This document shows, one piece after another, positions 43,598 through 52,895 of a stretch of 64,000 nucleotides of DNA. A program made the translations under genes and the position numbers. This DNA is from Acinetobacter halotolerans (GTDB lineage: Bacteria > Pseudomonadota > Gammaproteobacteria > Pseudomonadales > Moraxellaceae). Numbering within the stretch: the first letter of the stretch is position 1; every line of letters starts with the position of its first letter. The notes beneath the pieces are model-generated. The model had not been told where the DNA came from. It made no database searches and was given only the letters and a program-made list of their open reading frames with translations. The stretch lies in the NCBI RefSeq assembly GCF_004208515.1, contig NZ_SGIM01000002.1, forward strand, positions 248,001-312,000, in the 5' to 3' direction.

Positions 43598-45028
43598 TCA
43601 TTGAGGCTGCCAACCTCCGCCAAGTGATTTATAAACGGATATCGTGGCCAGCGCTGATTCAGTTTGTGCTTGTACTTTTGCATTTGACAGTTGGAGACGA
43701 TTTGCATCTGCTTGTAGAACTTCGATCAAGCTATTAATTCCTTTTTGATAAGAAACTAATGCAATTTTTTGTGCTTGAGTAAGCGATTCTTCTCCATCTT
43801 TAAGTGCAGCTAATTGTTCTTCTCGTTTAACTAAAGTTGATAAAGCATTTTCCACGTCTTCTGTCGCACGTAATACTGTCAATTGGTAAGCTGAAAGCAT
43901 TTCCGCTTCTTGTCCTTTGGCTAAATTAATTTGTGCATTAATGCGACCAAAATCGAATAAACGCCAACGTAATCCTAATAAGCCAGCAGCTTGATTCGCC
44001 CTGCTTGAGAATAAATTTCCACTAGCAATAGAAGAACTGCCTAATAAGCCACCTAAGGAAACTTTAGGATAATATTCAGCAATTGCACTACCAATACGTG
44101 CATTTGCTATCACTAATTGACGTTCAGCCATAATTAGGTCTGGTCGTCTACGTAAAAGGTCACTAGGTGTTCCAGTCTCTAAAATTTTAGGTGGAGTTGG
44201 AACTGGTTTGACTTTGATTAATTCTATTCGATGAGTACCAGGTAGTGTTCCAAGCATGACATCAAGCGCATTCATAGCAACCTCCAAATTCATTTCAAGT
44301 ACTGGTATTGCCGCTTTAATTTGAGAAAGGTTTGCCTTCATTTGATTGACTTGAAATTCTGATGCTAATCCTTTGCTATATAGAAGATTAATAATTGATA
44401 GGAGTTTTTGTTGTGTTTGTAATTGTTGATGGGCAATATCTAATCGAGATTGTAATCCACGGATATTAATATAAATATTTGCAGTTTGAGCCGCGACCGT
44501 TAAGCGTACCGCCGATACACCGGCATTAGAGGCTTGGTAGTTGGCAAGGGAAGCTTCACGATCTCTGCGTAGACCTCCAAAAATATCTAACTCCCATGCT
44601 GCACTTAGATTTGCATCATAAGTACTACCATGTCGGTCAAAATTAGGCATTGAATTTAAAATTTGCCCTAGAGGCGTTTCAATAGATTGGTAGACTTTAG
44701 CTGCTTGTGCGTTAACAGCACCGATTGGGCGTAAAGAAGCATTGACTGCCGATAAACCGGCTTGAGCTTGAGTCACGCGGGTATAAGCTTGGGCCAGATC
44801 AAGATTTTGTTTTATTGCTAATGTGATATATCGAGTCAGTTGTGGATCATTGAAGCCCTCCCACCATACTGCAATATCTGTTTGGGTTTCTTCACTTGAC
44901 GAGTTTAAGGGAGTACCAAGATACTGCTCGGGTAGAGATATACTTGGATGTTTGTAATTAGGGCCTACGGTACAAGCAGTAAGAGCACTGGCCAATATTG
45001 GTAGGACAACGATAGTTTTAGACAGCAT
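43598..45028 (-). CDS. RND efflux outer-membrane factor (NodT/OprM family lipoprotein)
   Basis: Trimeric outer-membrane channel of tripartite efflux. A lipoprotein signal ends TACTVGPNY, with Cys at about residue 19 and the OprM-type CxVGPNY signature. Two outer-membrane-efflux repeats follow (about residues 60-250 and 270-470), including GTPSDLLRRRPDLIMAER (about 283-300), which marks the second repeat. It has 476 residues. It is divergent from tetR-adaptor-pump, with a TetR-type operator in front of it, so it is the channel for that pump. Confidence 0.93.
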   Translation of the reverse strand: MLSKTIVVLPILASALTACTVGPNYKHPSISLPEQYLGTPLNSSSEETQTDIAVWWEGFNDPQLTRYITLAIKQNLDLAQAYTRVTQAQAGLSAVNASLRPIGAVNAQAAKVYQSIETPLGQILNSMPNFDRHGSTYDANLSAAWELDIFGGLRRDREASLANYQASNAGVSAVRLTVAAQTANIYINIRGLQSRLDIAHQQLQTQQKLLSIINLLYSKGLASEFQVNQMKANLSQIKAAIPVLEMNLEVAMNALDVMLGTLPGTHRIELIKVKPVPTPPKILETGTPSDLLRRRPDLIMAERQLVIANARIGSAIAEYYPKVSLGGLLGSSSIASGNLFSSRANQAAGLLGLRWRLFDFGRINAQINLAKGQEAEMLSAYQLTVLRATEDVENALSTLVKREEQLAALKDGEESLTQAQKIALVSYQKGINSLIEVLQADANRLQLSNAKVQAQTESALATISVYKSLGGGWQPQ

Positions 45029-45059
45029 ATTCGCCCCGAGATTTTGAATAATAATGTTT

Positions 45060-45083
45060 GTGACTATAATACAAAATAGTCAC
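45060..45083. promoter_or_regulatory. TetR operator O1 of the RND efflux system
   Basis: GTGACTAT-N8-ATAGTCAC, a perfect 8-bp inverted repeat. It lies between the outer-membrane factor and tetR starts. A sister site with the same left arm lies at 45776-45799. Confidence 0.85.
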
Positions 45084-45138
45084 TAGTTGTCAATATTAAG
45101 TGCACCGAGTTAAACTGTCATTTTCATAAATGGGTTAA

Positions 45139-45768
45139 ATGAAAAATATGAGTCAAGAAAAGAGTAGTTATCCTGTTTCTAAACGAGGACCAGAAGATCA
45201 TGAGGTAAGAGATCAAATTGTGACTGCTGCCACAGAGCATTTCAGTCGATATGGATATGAGAAAACTACAGTTTCCGATCTTGCAAAATCTATAGGTTTT
45301 TCTAAAGCTTATATTTATAAGTTTTTTGAATCTAAACAAGCAATTGGCGAGGTGATTTGCACCAATTGTTTGCGTGAAATAGAAGATGAGATCAATGCTG
45401 CACTTAATAAAACGGCATATCCCCCTGAAAAATTAAGGGTATTATTTAAATCAATTGTTGACTCAAGTTTACGTCTATTTTTTCAGGATCGTAAACTGTA
45501 TGAAATAGCCGCTTCAGCCGCTACAGAAAAGTGGGACGCAACGATCGCTTATGAATTAAGAATCCAGAAAATATTGCAGGGAATAATTCATGAAGGACGT
45601 CAAGCAGGTGATTTTGAAAGAAAAACTCCACTTGATGAAGTAGTAAAAGTTATATATTTAGTGATCAGGCCTTATTTAAATCCACTACTTTTACAGCATA
45701 GCATCGAGTTCAATGCCGATGCGCCGATGTTGCTTTCTAATCTTGTTCTGAGAAGTTTATCACCATAG
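45139..45768 (+). CDS. TetR-family regulator of RND efflux
   Basis: Dimeric repressor. The helix-turn-helix is at about residues 27-72 (TEHFSRYGYEKTTVSDLAKS then FSKAYIYKFFESKQAIGEVI), followed by a helical ligand pocket domain. 209 residues. An in-frame second Met at 45148 is also possible; neither has a strong ribosome-binding site. It sits between the outer-membrane factor gene and the adaptor-pump genes, with similar 24-bp operators on both sides. This supports autorepression and control of both arms. Confidence 0.9.
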   Translation: MKNMSQEKSSYPVSKRGPEDHEVRDQIVTAATEHFSRYGYEKTTVSDLAKSIGFSKAYIYKFFESKQAIGEVICTNCLREIEDEINAALNKTAYPPEKLRVLFKSIVDSSLRLFFQDRKLYEIAASAATEKWDATIAYELRIQKILQGIIHEGRQAGDFERKTPLDEVVKVIYLVIRPYLNPLLLQHSIEFNADAPMLLSNLVLRSLSP

Positions 45769-45775
45769 TAGCTTT

Positions 45776-45799
45776 GTGACTATTGACTAAATTGGTCAC
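45776..45799. promoter_or_regulatory. TetR operator O2 of the RND efflux system
   Basis: GTGACTAT-N8-TTGGTCAC, 24 bp with the same left half as the 45060 site and a right half changed at two positions. It lies just after tetR and before the adaptor gene. Confidence 0.75.
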
Positions 45800-45850
45800 T
45801 TGATTAAAAATGAGTCTCCTTAATAATTTTTACAAGGTGGGGACTCTAAT

Positions 45851-46975
45851 ATGCTTTATCGTCGCCTTATTCCATTTACTGCAATATGTATATTTCCATT
45901 TATCTTGTTAGGTTGTACTGAAAGTACACAATCCGATCCTCGTACCACAGCACCTCTGGTACGAGTCTCAACCGTACAGGAAGAGGTTACCGCTGACTCA
46001 AGAGCGTTTACAGGAGTGGTTGGAGCACGTGTAGAAAGTGATCTTGGTTTTCGTGTTTCAGGCAAAGTGATTAAAAGACTTGTTGAGGCAGGTCAAACAG
46101 TAAAACGTGGACAGGTGCTGATGCGGATTGATCCTGTTGATTTGCAACTTGCTGCTAAAGCTCAGCAAGAAGCCGTCGATGCAGCTAGAGCTCGCGCTGA
46201 TCAAGCAGAGAAAGATGCGGCTCGATATCGTGATTTGCGTGGTAGTGGTGCTATTTCTGCTGCTGCATATGACCAGATTAAAGCTGCAGCAGATGCAGCA
46301 AGAGCGCAGCTAAGTTCGGCTCAAACTCATGCAAAGGTTGCATTAAACGCGAGTCACTATGCCGATTTAATTGCGGATGGTAATGGCACGATTATGGAAA
46401 CATTGGCCGAACCAGGTCAGATTGTAAGTGCGGGTCAAACAGTTATTCGTTTGGCTCATGCAGGTCAAAGAGAAGCAGTCATTCAACTTCCAGAGACATT
46501 AAGACCTGCAATCGGAACGATTGGGCAAGCCACGCTCTTCGGTCAAGAAAATATAAGTGTTCCAGCTAAACTTCGTCAGTTATCCAATACTGCGGATCAA
46601 CTCACTCGTACTTTTGAAGCTCGGTTTGTATTGGACGGTGCTTTAGCCAACGCACCATTGGGTTCAACGGTTACTGTGCGTATCGCAAATCAAAATCAGA
46701 GACCACAACATGTTTTACAAGTGCCTGTTGGTTCCATACTAGATAATGGAAAGGGAGCAGGTGTATGGGTAATTCATGCAAAAACGAACAAAGTAGCTTG
46801 GCGTTCGGTTGTTGTTAAGCAGATTGACGATGAATATGCATATGTGACTGGCAATATTCAGAGAGGAGACCAAATTGTTGCATTAGGAGCACATTTGCTT
46901 AGAGAGGGCGAATCGGTGCGCATTTCCTCAAGTACAAGGAATCCTTCAATTGGAAACCAAGGGAGCCATTCATGA
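45851..46975 (+). CDS. RND efflux periplasmic adaptor (membrane fusion protein)
   Basis: Periplasmic adaptor bridging the RND pump and outer-membrane factor. The signal peptide ends in a lipobox (FPFILLGC, Cys about residue 22), so it is a lipoprotein. A lipoyl domain half (GFRVSGKVIKRLVEAGQTVK, about 65-85), helical hairpin (about 100-165), second lipoyl half and beta-barrel/membrane-proximal domains follow. AAGGTGGGG lies before the ATG. Its stop overlaps the pump start by 4 bp (ATGA). 374 residues. Confidence 0.92.
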   Translation: MLYRRLIPFTAICIFPFILLGCTESTQSDPRTTAPLVRVSTVQEEVTADSRAFTGVVGARVESDLGFRVSGKVIKRLVEAGQTVKRGQVLMRIDPVDLQLAAKAQQEAVDAARARADQAEKDAARYRDLRGSGAISAAAYDQIKAAADAARAQLSSAQTHAKVALNASHYADLIADGNGTIMETLAEPGQIVSAGQTVIRLAHAGQREAVIQLPETLRPAIGTIGQATLFGQENISVPAKLRQLSNTADQLTRTFEARFVLDGALANAPLGSTVTVRIANQNQRPQHVLQVPVGSILDNGKGAGVWVIHAKTNKVAWRSVVVKQIDDEYAYVTGNIQRGDQIVALGAHLLREGESVRISSSTRNPSIGNQGSHS

Positions 46976-49900
46976 GTGATAAAGGTTTTAATCTCTCGGC
47001 TCTTGCTGTTCGTGAACGTGGAATTACATTATTCCTGATTTTTTTGATTTCTATTGCTGGTCTTATTGCATTTTTAAAACTGGGCCGTGCTGAAGATCCA
47101 AACTTTACAGTTAAAGTTATGACCATTGTGACTGCTTGGCCGGGAGCTACCGCTGAGGAGATGCAGGATCAAGTTGCTGAAAAAGTTGAAAAACGAATGC
47201 AAGAACTTCGTTGGTACGATCGAACAGAAACGTATACGAGACCAGGACTGGCATTTACAACGCTTACCTTACTTGATAGTACACCTCCAACTCAGGTTCA
47301 GGAGGAGTTTTATCAAGCTAGGAAGAAAGTTAATGATGAAATAAGTAATTTACCTTCAGGTGTAATTGGACCACTTGTTAATGATGAATACGCAGATGTG
47401 ACTTTTGCTTTATTTGCATTGAAAGCAAAAAATGAAGCGCAAAGGTTGTTGGTGCGTGATGCAGAAACGATTAGGCAGCAGTTACTTCATGTACCTGGTG
47501 TAAAGAAAGTCAATATTGTTGGTGAGCAACCTGAACGTATTTATATCGAATTTTCACATGAGCGCTTGGCAACATTAGGTGTAAATCCTCAAGATGTATT
47601 CGCTGCACTTAATAATCAGAATGTACTTACTCCAGCTGGTTCTATTGAAACTAAAGGGCCTCAAGTTTTTGTCAGATTGGATGGCGCTTTTGATAAGTTA
47701 CAAAAAATTCGTGATACGCCTATCACTGCTCAAGGCCGCACCTTGAAATTATCTGATATTGCGACTGTTAAACGTGGTTATGAAGATCCCTCAACATTCA
47801 TTATCCGCAACGATAGAGAACCTGCCTTATTGTTGGGTGTGGTGATGCGTGAAGGCTGGAATGGATTAGACCTCGGTAAAGCATTAGAGAAAGAAATTAG
47901 TTCAATCAATGAAGATTTACCTCTTGGTATCAGTTTAAATAAAGTCACTGATCAGGCTGTAAATATTAGCTCATCAGTTGATGAGTTCATGATCAAATTC
48001 TTTGCAGCATTGCTTGTAGTGATGTTTGTAAGCTTTATTAGCATGGGTTGGCGAGTTGGAGTTGTCGTGGCTATGGCTGTCCCACTTACATTGGCAATTG
48101 TTTTTGTGGTGATGCTTGCAACGGGTAAAAACTTTGACAGGATTACACTGGGTTCTCTCATTCTCGCGTTAGGTCTTTTAGTTGATGATGCCATTATCGC
48201 CATTGAAATGATGGTCGTAAAAATGGAGGAGGGTTATAGCCGTATTGCGGCTTCAGCTTATGCATGGAGTCATACAGCAGCGCCGATGCTTTCAGGAACA
48301 TTAGTGACAGCAGTAGGATTTATGCCAAATGGTTTTGCCAGATCAACTGCTGGAGAATATACCAGTAATATGTTTTGGATCGTTGGTATTGCATTGATTG
48401 CATCATGGGTTGTTGCAGTGATTTTCACTCCATATCTAGGTGTGAAAATGCTACCTGATTTAAAAAAGGTTGAAGGGGGACATGATGCAATTTATAACAC
48501 GCCACGATATAACCGTTTTCGTCAAGTTCTTGGGCGCGTAATTGCACGTAAATGGCTTGTTGCTGGCAGTGTTATTGGATTATTTGTTTTAGCGGTAGGT
48601 GGTATGGCATTGGTGAAAAAACAGTTTTTTCCAATCTCAGATCGTCCTGAAGTGCTTGTTGAAGTACAAATGCCTTACGGTACATCTATAACACAAACGA
48701 GTGCCGCTACAGCCAAAGTTGAAGCTTGGTTATCCAAGCAAAATGAAGCAAAGATTGTGACATCATATATTGGTCAAGGTGCACCTCGTTTTTACTTTTC
48801 CATGGGCCCTGAATTACCAGATCCATCTTTTGCTAAAATTGTGATACGTACTGACAATCAAGAAGAGCGCGAAGCTTTAAAACATCGCTTGAGACAAGAG
48901 ATTTCCAATGGGCTTGCTTCAGAAGCGCAGTTACGCGTTACCCAACTCGTTTTTGGACCATATTCACCATACCCTGTAGCATATCGTGTAGCTGGTCCTG
49001 ATACAGAAAAACTACGTGAAATTTCGGCTCAAGTTCATCATGTAATGAATGCCAGCCCAATGATGAGAACAGTAAACACGGACTGGGGTACGCGTGTACC
49101 CACGCTACATTTCACATTGGAACAAGATAGATTACAAGCAGTTGGTCTTACATCAAGTTCAGTGGCACAGCAATTACAGTTTTTATTAACAGGTATCCCC
49201 ATTACGTCTGTACGCGAAGATATCCGTACCGTACAAGTTGTCGCTCGTTCTGCTGGTGATATAAGATTTGACCCTGCAAAAATTGGTGACTTTACGCTCA
49301 CTGGAGTAAGTGGACAGCGTATTCCGCTTGCACAAATTGGTAAGATCGAAATACGAATGGAAGAGCCAGTCATACGCCGTCGAGATAGGGTGCCAACAAT
49401 AACAGTACGTGGAGACATCGCTGAAAATCTACAACCACCAGACGTATCTACGGCAATTACAAAACAGCTGCAGCCGATTATAAAGGATCTACCAAAAGGC
49501 TATCGTATTGTAGAAGCTGGTTCGATTGAAGAGTCAGGAAAAGCCACGACAGCGATGCTGCCTATTTTTCCGATCATGTTGGCAATCACATTGCTCATTA
49601 TTATTCTTCAAGTGCGTTCAATTTCAGCAATGATTATGGTGTTTCTGACGAGCCCATTAGGATTAATAGGAGTTGTACCAACCCTTCTTCTTTTTCAGCA
49701 ACCATTCGGTATTAATGCATTAGTGGGTCTAATTGCATTATCAGGGATTTTGATGCGGAACACGCTCATATTGATTGGTCAGATTCAACATAACCAACAA
49801 GCAGGTTTAGATCCCTTTAATGCTGTTGTAGAGGCAACGGTACAGCGTGCTAGACCCGTTATTTTAACTGCCTTAGCTGCCATTTTAGCTTTCATTCCTC

Positions 49901-50037
49901 TGACGCATTCAGTTTTTTGGGGAACGCTAGCTTACACACTTATTGGTGGAACACTTGCTGGAACAGTCTTAACACTGGTTTTCCTACCTGCAATGTATTC
50001 GATCTGGTTCAAGATCAAGCTTAAACCTGCAGTGTGA
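46972..50037 (+). CDS. RND efflux pump inner-membrane transporter (TriC/MexK-like)
   Basis: Proton-driven tripartite efflux pump of 1021 residues with 12 membrane helices and two large periplasmic loops. The proton-relay region is GLLVDDAIIAIEMM (Asp-Asp, about residues 402-416). The N-terminus ERGITLFLIFLISIAGLIAF is the first helix. The sequence around GRAEDPNFTVKVMTIVTAWP is closer to the TriC/MexK-like group than to AcrB/MexB. The substrate range is unknown (drugs, detergents or solvents are typical). The adaptor is upstream, and an SDR gene follows after 33 bp. Confidence 0.94.
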   Translation: MSDKGFNLSALAVRERGITLFLIFLISIAGLIAFLKLGRAEDPNFTVKVMTIVTAWPGATAEEMQDQVAEKVEKRMQELRWYDRTETYTRPGLAFTTLTLLDSTPPTQVQEEFYQARKKVNDEISNLPSGVIGPLVNDEYADVTFALFALKAKNEAQRLLVRDAETIRQQLLHVPGVKKVNIVGEQPERIYIEFSHERLATLGVNPQDVFAALNNQNVLTPAGSIETKGPQVFVRLDGAFDKLQKIRDTPITAQGRTLKLSDIATVKRGYEDPSTFIIRNDREPALLLGVVMREGWNGLDLGKALEKEISSINEDLPLGISLNKVTDQAVNISSSVDEFMIKFFAALLVVMFVSFISMGWRVGVVVAMAVPLTLAIVFVVMLATGKNFDRITLGSLILALGLLVDDAIIAIEMMVVKMEEGYSRIAASAYAWSHTAAPMLSGTLVTAVGFMPNGFARSTAGEYTSNMFWIVGIALIASWVVAVIFTPYLGVKMLPDLKKVEGGHDAIYNTPRYNRFRQVLGRVIARKWLVAGSVIGLFVLAVGGMALVKKQFFPISDRPEVLVEVQMPYGTSITQTSAATAKVEAWLSKQNEAKIVTSYIGQGAPRFYFSMGPELPDPSFAKIVIRTDNQEEREALKHRLRQEISNGLASEAQLRVTQLVFGPYSPYPVAYRVAGPDTEKLREISAQVHHVMNASPMMRTVNTDWGTRVPTLHFTLEQDRLQAVGLTSSSVAQQLQFLLTGIPITSVREDIRTVQVVARSAGDIRFDPAKIGDFTLTGVSGQRIPLAQIGKIEIRMEEPVIRRRDRVPTITVRGDIAENLQPPDVSTAITKQLQPIIKDLPKGYRIVEAGSIEESGKATTAMLPIFPIMLAITLLIIILQVRSISAMIMVFLTSPLGLIGVVPTLLLFQQPFGINALVGLIALSGILMRNTLILIGQIQHNQQAGLDPFNAVVEATVQRARPVILTALAAILAFIPLTHSVFWGTLAYTLIGGTLAGTVLTLVFLPAMYSIWFKIKLKPAV

Positions 50038-50070
50038 TATCAGATTTTTTAAATAGTATTAGGAGTTTAT

Positions 50071-50877
50071 ATGTCAACCTCACAAGTGATTGTAGTTACT
50101 GGCGTGTCATCAGGTATAGGACAAGTTACAGCAGTAAAATTTGCAGAACTAGGACATAGAGTCTTTGGAACGGTTAGAAATATTGAAAAAACTAAACCCA
50201 TAGCGAATGTTGAGTTAGTCAAAATGGATATTAGTGATGAGGATTCAGTACAACATGCAATCCATTCTATTATTAATAAGGCTGGTCATATCGATGTATT
50301 AATCAACAATGCTGGAACAAGCCTGATTGGTGCCATCGAGGAGACATCTATTAAAGAGGCCGAGTTTTTATTTAATACGAATGTTTATAGTATTCTCCGC
50401 ACAATACAAGCAGTCGTTCCGTATATGCGATTGAAGCAATCTGGCAGAATTATCAATATTAGCTCTGTGTTAGGTTTTCTTCCATCACCATATATGGGAG
50501 TGTATTCAGCAACTAAGCATGCAGTTGAAGGTCTATCTGAGTCGCTTGATCACGAGCTTCGTCAGTTTGGAATTCGTGTAACTGCAGTTCAACCTTCTTT
50601 CACGAAAACTAATCTAGATAAAAATGCTCCATGGGTGAAATCCATGATCCCAGAATATGATTATGAGCGTAATCTTGCTACAAATGCGATATCAAACCAG
50701 ATTGATAAGGCACCTCAACCAGATAGTGTTGCTGATACTATTGTTTCAGCTGCATTGAGTGGTTGGCATATGTATCGAACTCCATCTGGACAGGCATCTT
50801 TATTAAGTAAGTTACGTCGATTCATGCCAAGTGGCCCTGTTGATAAAAGCATTAGAAAGACTTTTGGTTTGAAATAA
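50071..50877 (+). CDS. SDR family oxidoreductase associated with the RND operon
   Basis: Classical SDR with TGVSSGIG (residues 11-18), NNAG (about 81-84), ISSVLGF (about 133) and YSATKHAVEGLSES (about 147-160). The ribosome-binding site AGGAG lies close to the ATG. It starts 33 bp after the pump gene and ends at a terminator, so it is probably the last gene of the efflux operon. The link between an SDR and this pump is unusual; it may modify a substrate or be co-induced by chance. 268 residues. Confidence 0.87.
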   Translation: MSTSQVIVVTGVSSGIGQVTAVKFAELGHRVFGTVRNIEKTKPIANVELVKMDISDEDSVQHAIHSIINKAGHIDVLINNAGTSLIGAIEETSIKEAEFLFNTNVYSILRTIQAVVPYMRLKQSGRIINISSVLGFLPSPYMGVYSATKHAVEGLSESLDHELRQFGIRVTAVQPSFTKTNLDKNAPWVKSMIPEYDYERNLATNAISNQIDKAPQPDSVADTIVSAALSGWHMYRTPSGQASLLSKLRRFMPSGPVDKSIRKTFGLK

Positions 50878-50901
50878 CTCATTCATTATTTTTAATATTA
50901 T

Positions 50902-50938
50902 AAAAACTAAGTATAAATTTTATGCTTAGTTTTTATTA
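50902..50938. terminator. Bidirectional terminator between SDR and HxlR genes
   Basis: AAAAACTAAG (50902-50911) pairs perfectly with CTTAGTTTTT (50925-50934), with A/T tracts on both sides. It overlaps the HxlR stop codon region. Confidence 0.82.
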
Positions 50939-51310
50939 TTTTGAATCGCTATTTAATTTTTGATTTTTAAATTCTGCCCATTCAATAAGTGCTTCCATTG
51001 AAGGACCAAGTGCTAATCCTATTTCACTAAGCCCATATTCAACTTTAGGGGGAACTTGTGGATAAACAGTGCGTTTAATAATCCCATCTTGTTCTAATTG
51101 TTTAAGTTGCTGAATCAACATTTTCTGATTAACACCTTCGATAAGTTTTTCTAATGCAGAAAAACGTAGGGGTTGTTTAGCTGAAAAAAGTTGACAAAGG
51201 ATAATTATTTTCCATTTTCCTTCAATAGCTTTAAGGGCTTCAGAGGTGATTTTTGCCCATACTATCCGCTGTTGAGGAACTTCACAATTCCAGTCACGTA
51301 CTGCTTTCAT
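50936..51310 (-). CDS. HxlR-family transcriptional regulator
   Basis: Small winged-helix regulator of the HxlR/MarR-like class that often responds to aldehydes, quinones or redox stress. Family features are GKWKIIILCQLFSAKQPLRF (about residues 32-51), EGVNQKMLIQQLKQLEQDG and the winged part PPKVEYGLSEIG. The ATG at 51310 is preferred over that at 51319. Divergent gene: a NAD(P)-binding reductase. The HxlR protein probably controls it through the intervening inverted repeat. Confidence 0.88.
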   Translation of the reverse strand: MKAVRDWNCEVPQQRIVWAKITSEALKAIEGKWKIIILCQLFSAKQPLRFSALEKLIEGVNQKMLIQQLKQLEQDGIIKRTVYPQVPPKVEYGLSEIGLALGPSMEALIEWAEFKNQKLNSDSK

Positions 51311-51320
51311 ACTTACCATC

Positions 51321-51355
51321 TAGGAATATACTTACTTTTTTGTGTGTACTTCCTA
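51321..51355. promoter_or_regulatory. Candidate HxlR operator, imperfect inverted repeat
   Basis: TAGGAA (51321-51326) and TTCCTA (51350-51355) are complementary outer arms. The adjoining TATAC and GTAC segments partly extend the dyad. The repeat lies directly in front of hxlR (start 51310) and 65 bp before the reductase start. Confidence 0.5.
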
Positions 51356-51419
51356 TTGTCTCAGCTTATCTTTAAACTTAAAAGTGTTAACTGTATTAAA
51401 TTTCTCAAAAGGCTGTTAT

Positions 51420-52169
51420 ATGAAAATAGGTATTGTTGGAGTTGGTAATATTGGAAAGACCCTTGCACGTCTTTTAAAAGAAGCAGGTCATACTATATAT
51501 GTTGCGAACTCTAGAGGTGTGGACGGTGTAAGAAAAATTGCGGATGAAATAAACGTAGAAGCAGTCGATATATATGGAGCTGTTAATTCTTCAGATGTTG
51601 TTATTTTATCAATTCCTTTCCCAGCTATAAAAGAATTACCCACAGATTTATTTTACTCAGCAGCCACAGACAAAGTAATTATAGATACCAGTAATTATTA
51701 TCCTGATTTCCGTGATCCTCATATTAAAGAAATTGATGATGGAATGACAGAAAGTGTTTGGGTCTCCAAGCAGATTAATCGTCCTGTTATTAAAGCTTTT
51801 AATAATATTTTAGCTTATTCACTTGCAGAATTAGGCCAAGTTGAAGGAAGTGAAAATAGATTAGCGATAGCTGTTGCTGGAGATAATGTACCTTCAAAAA
51901 ATGTTGTTATGAGCCTTGTAAATGACATAGGTTTTGACCCTGTAGATGCAGGAAGTTTGGAAGATTCTTGGAGACAACAACCATGTACGCCAGCATATTG
52001 CTGTGATTATGATCAGCAAATGATGAGGAAAGGACTCGCTATTGCTCAAAAAGGAGAGGCTCAAAAAAAGCGTGATCGTTTACCTGAACTCTTCTCAAGC
52101 TTAGGAACTAATCCAACGCATCAGGATATTGTTCAAATGAATCGAGATTTAAATTCAATACTCGATTAA
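51420..52169 (+). CDS. NAD(P)-binding reductase, F420-reductase/ProC-like (NpdG-like fold)
   Basis: Small oxidoreductase of the 'NADPH-dependent F420 reductase'-like family. The Rossmann motif is MKIGIVGVGNIGKTLARLL at the N-terminus, followed by HTIYVANSRG, whose Asn-Ser-Arg after the second strand suggests NADP(H) preference. The ATG at 51420 has AAGG about 8 bp upstream; an earlier in-frame ATG at 51342 does not fit the family start. 249 residues. Acinetobacter does not make F420, so the true substrate is unknown. It is divergent from hxlR. Confidence 0.8.
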   Translation: MKIGIVGVGNIGKTLARLLKEAGHTIYVANSRGVDGVRKIADEINVEAVDIYGAVNSSDVVILSIPFPAIKELPTDLFYSAATDKVIIDTSNYYPDFRDPHIKEIDDGMTESVWVSKQINRPVIKAFNNILAYSLAELGQVEGSENRLAIAVAGDNVPSKNVVMSLVNDIGFDPVDAGSLEDSWRQQPCTPAYCCDYDQQMMRKGLAIAQKGEAQKKRDRLPELFSSLGTNPTHQDIVQMNRDLNSILD

Positions 52170-52214
52170 CTTTTAAAGATTATTTTCTAAAACTTAATTT
52201 AAAAAAATATAAAG

Positions 52215-52243
52215 GGCTTATTTTTTTAATTATTAAATAAGCC
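52215..52243 (+). terminator. Candidate terminator after the reductase gene
   Basis: GGCTTATTT (52215-52223) pairs perfectly with AAATAAGCC (52235-52243), with an 11-nt AT-rich loop. TAATTGTTT follows. About 45 bp past the stop codon. Confidence 0.6.
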
Positions 52244-52293
52244 TAATTGTTTGAATTAATAAAAATTCTCTATTTAATGGAGTCTGGTGGTAA

Positions 52294-52869
52294 CTATCTA
52301 AGAATTAAAAATTTATTGGTGGTAAAGTTTTGTATAAATAAAGATTTCTTAAGAGAACAAATCAGCGCTTTATGGTTTAAAACACCATAAATTAAATAAA
52401 CAAATTCTTGCGATGATCCAACTAAAGCAAAGTAATGTTCTTGCTGATCAATACCAATAAGAATTTCATTGGTCAATTTTAATATATCAAAGGGAGAGGC
52501 ATTTTTTTTAGCATCGATATGGATATCAAATTTTTCAAAAGCTTTTTTGATTTCAAATAATGAATAAAATGAATCTCTAGTTGGATTGAGCTGCTGTAAA
52601 TATGTTGCGATATTAAGCGTATCAATATGTTGATTATGTTTTGAAGCAATTGCTGCTGCAATTATAAATGCAATGCTTGATGTGTCAGAGTCTGCTGAGT
52701 TGACTGTAATATTCGATATAGAATTTTGAATTTTATAGGGTATTTTATTTTTAACAGAGGCTGTGCACATATGGGTTGACTTATAAACTGTGGTCGCGTG
52801 GGAAGTATTCAGCCACGCGAAGAGTACTAGAGAAATTATTAGGTGTGGTAAAGAACGTGTAAGTTTCAT
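52294..52869 (-). CDS. Degenerate C39 peptidase-like secreted protein (FilB-like)
   Basis: Secreted protein with a C39-like fold and unusual active site. The start at 52869 opens a signal peptide (MKLTRSLPHLIISLVLFAW...SHA); the earlier in-frame TTG start at 52902 has no support. In C39 enzymes the catalytic Cys sits in a (D/Q)CGPAxL motif. Here the equivalent region reads SADSDTSSIAFIIAA, with no Cys. A His is kept in EHYFALVG. Catalysis is therefore unlikely. It follows the FilA-like gene by 26 bp, and FilB proteins in the fil locus of Acinetobacter are C39-like. 191 residues. Confidence 0.6.
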   Translation of the reverse strand: MKLTRSLPHLIISLVLFAWLNTSHATTVYKSTHMCTASVKNKIPYKIQNSISNITVNSADSDTSSIAFIIAAAIASKHNQHIDTLNIATYLQQLNPTRDSFYSLFEIKKAFEKFDIHIDAKKNASPFDILKLTNEILIGIDQQEHYFALVGSSQEFVYLIYGVLNHKALICSLKKSLFIQNFTTNKFLILR

Positions 52870-52895
52870 GGAGAGGTTCAAGTCATAGTTCGGTT

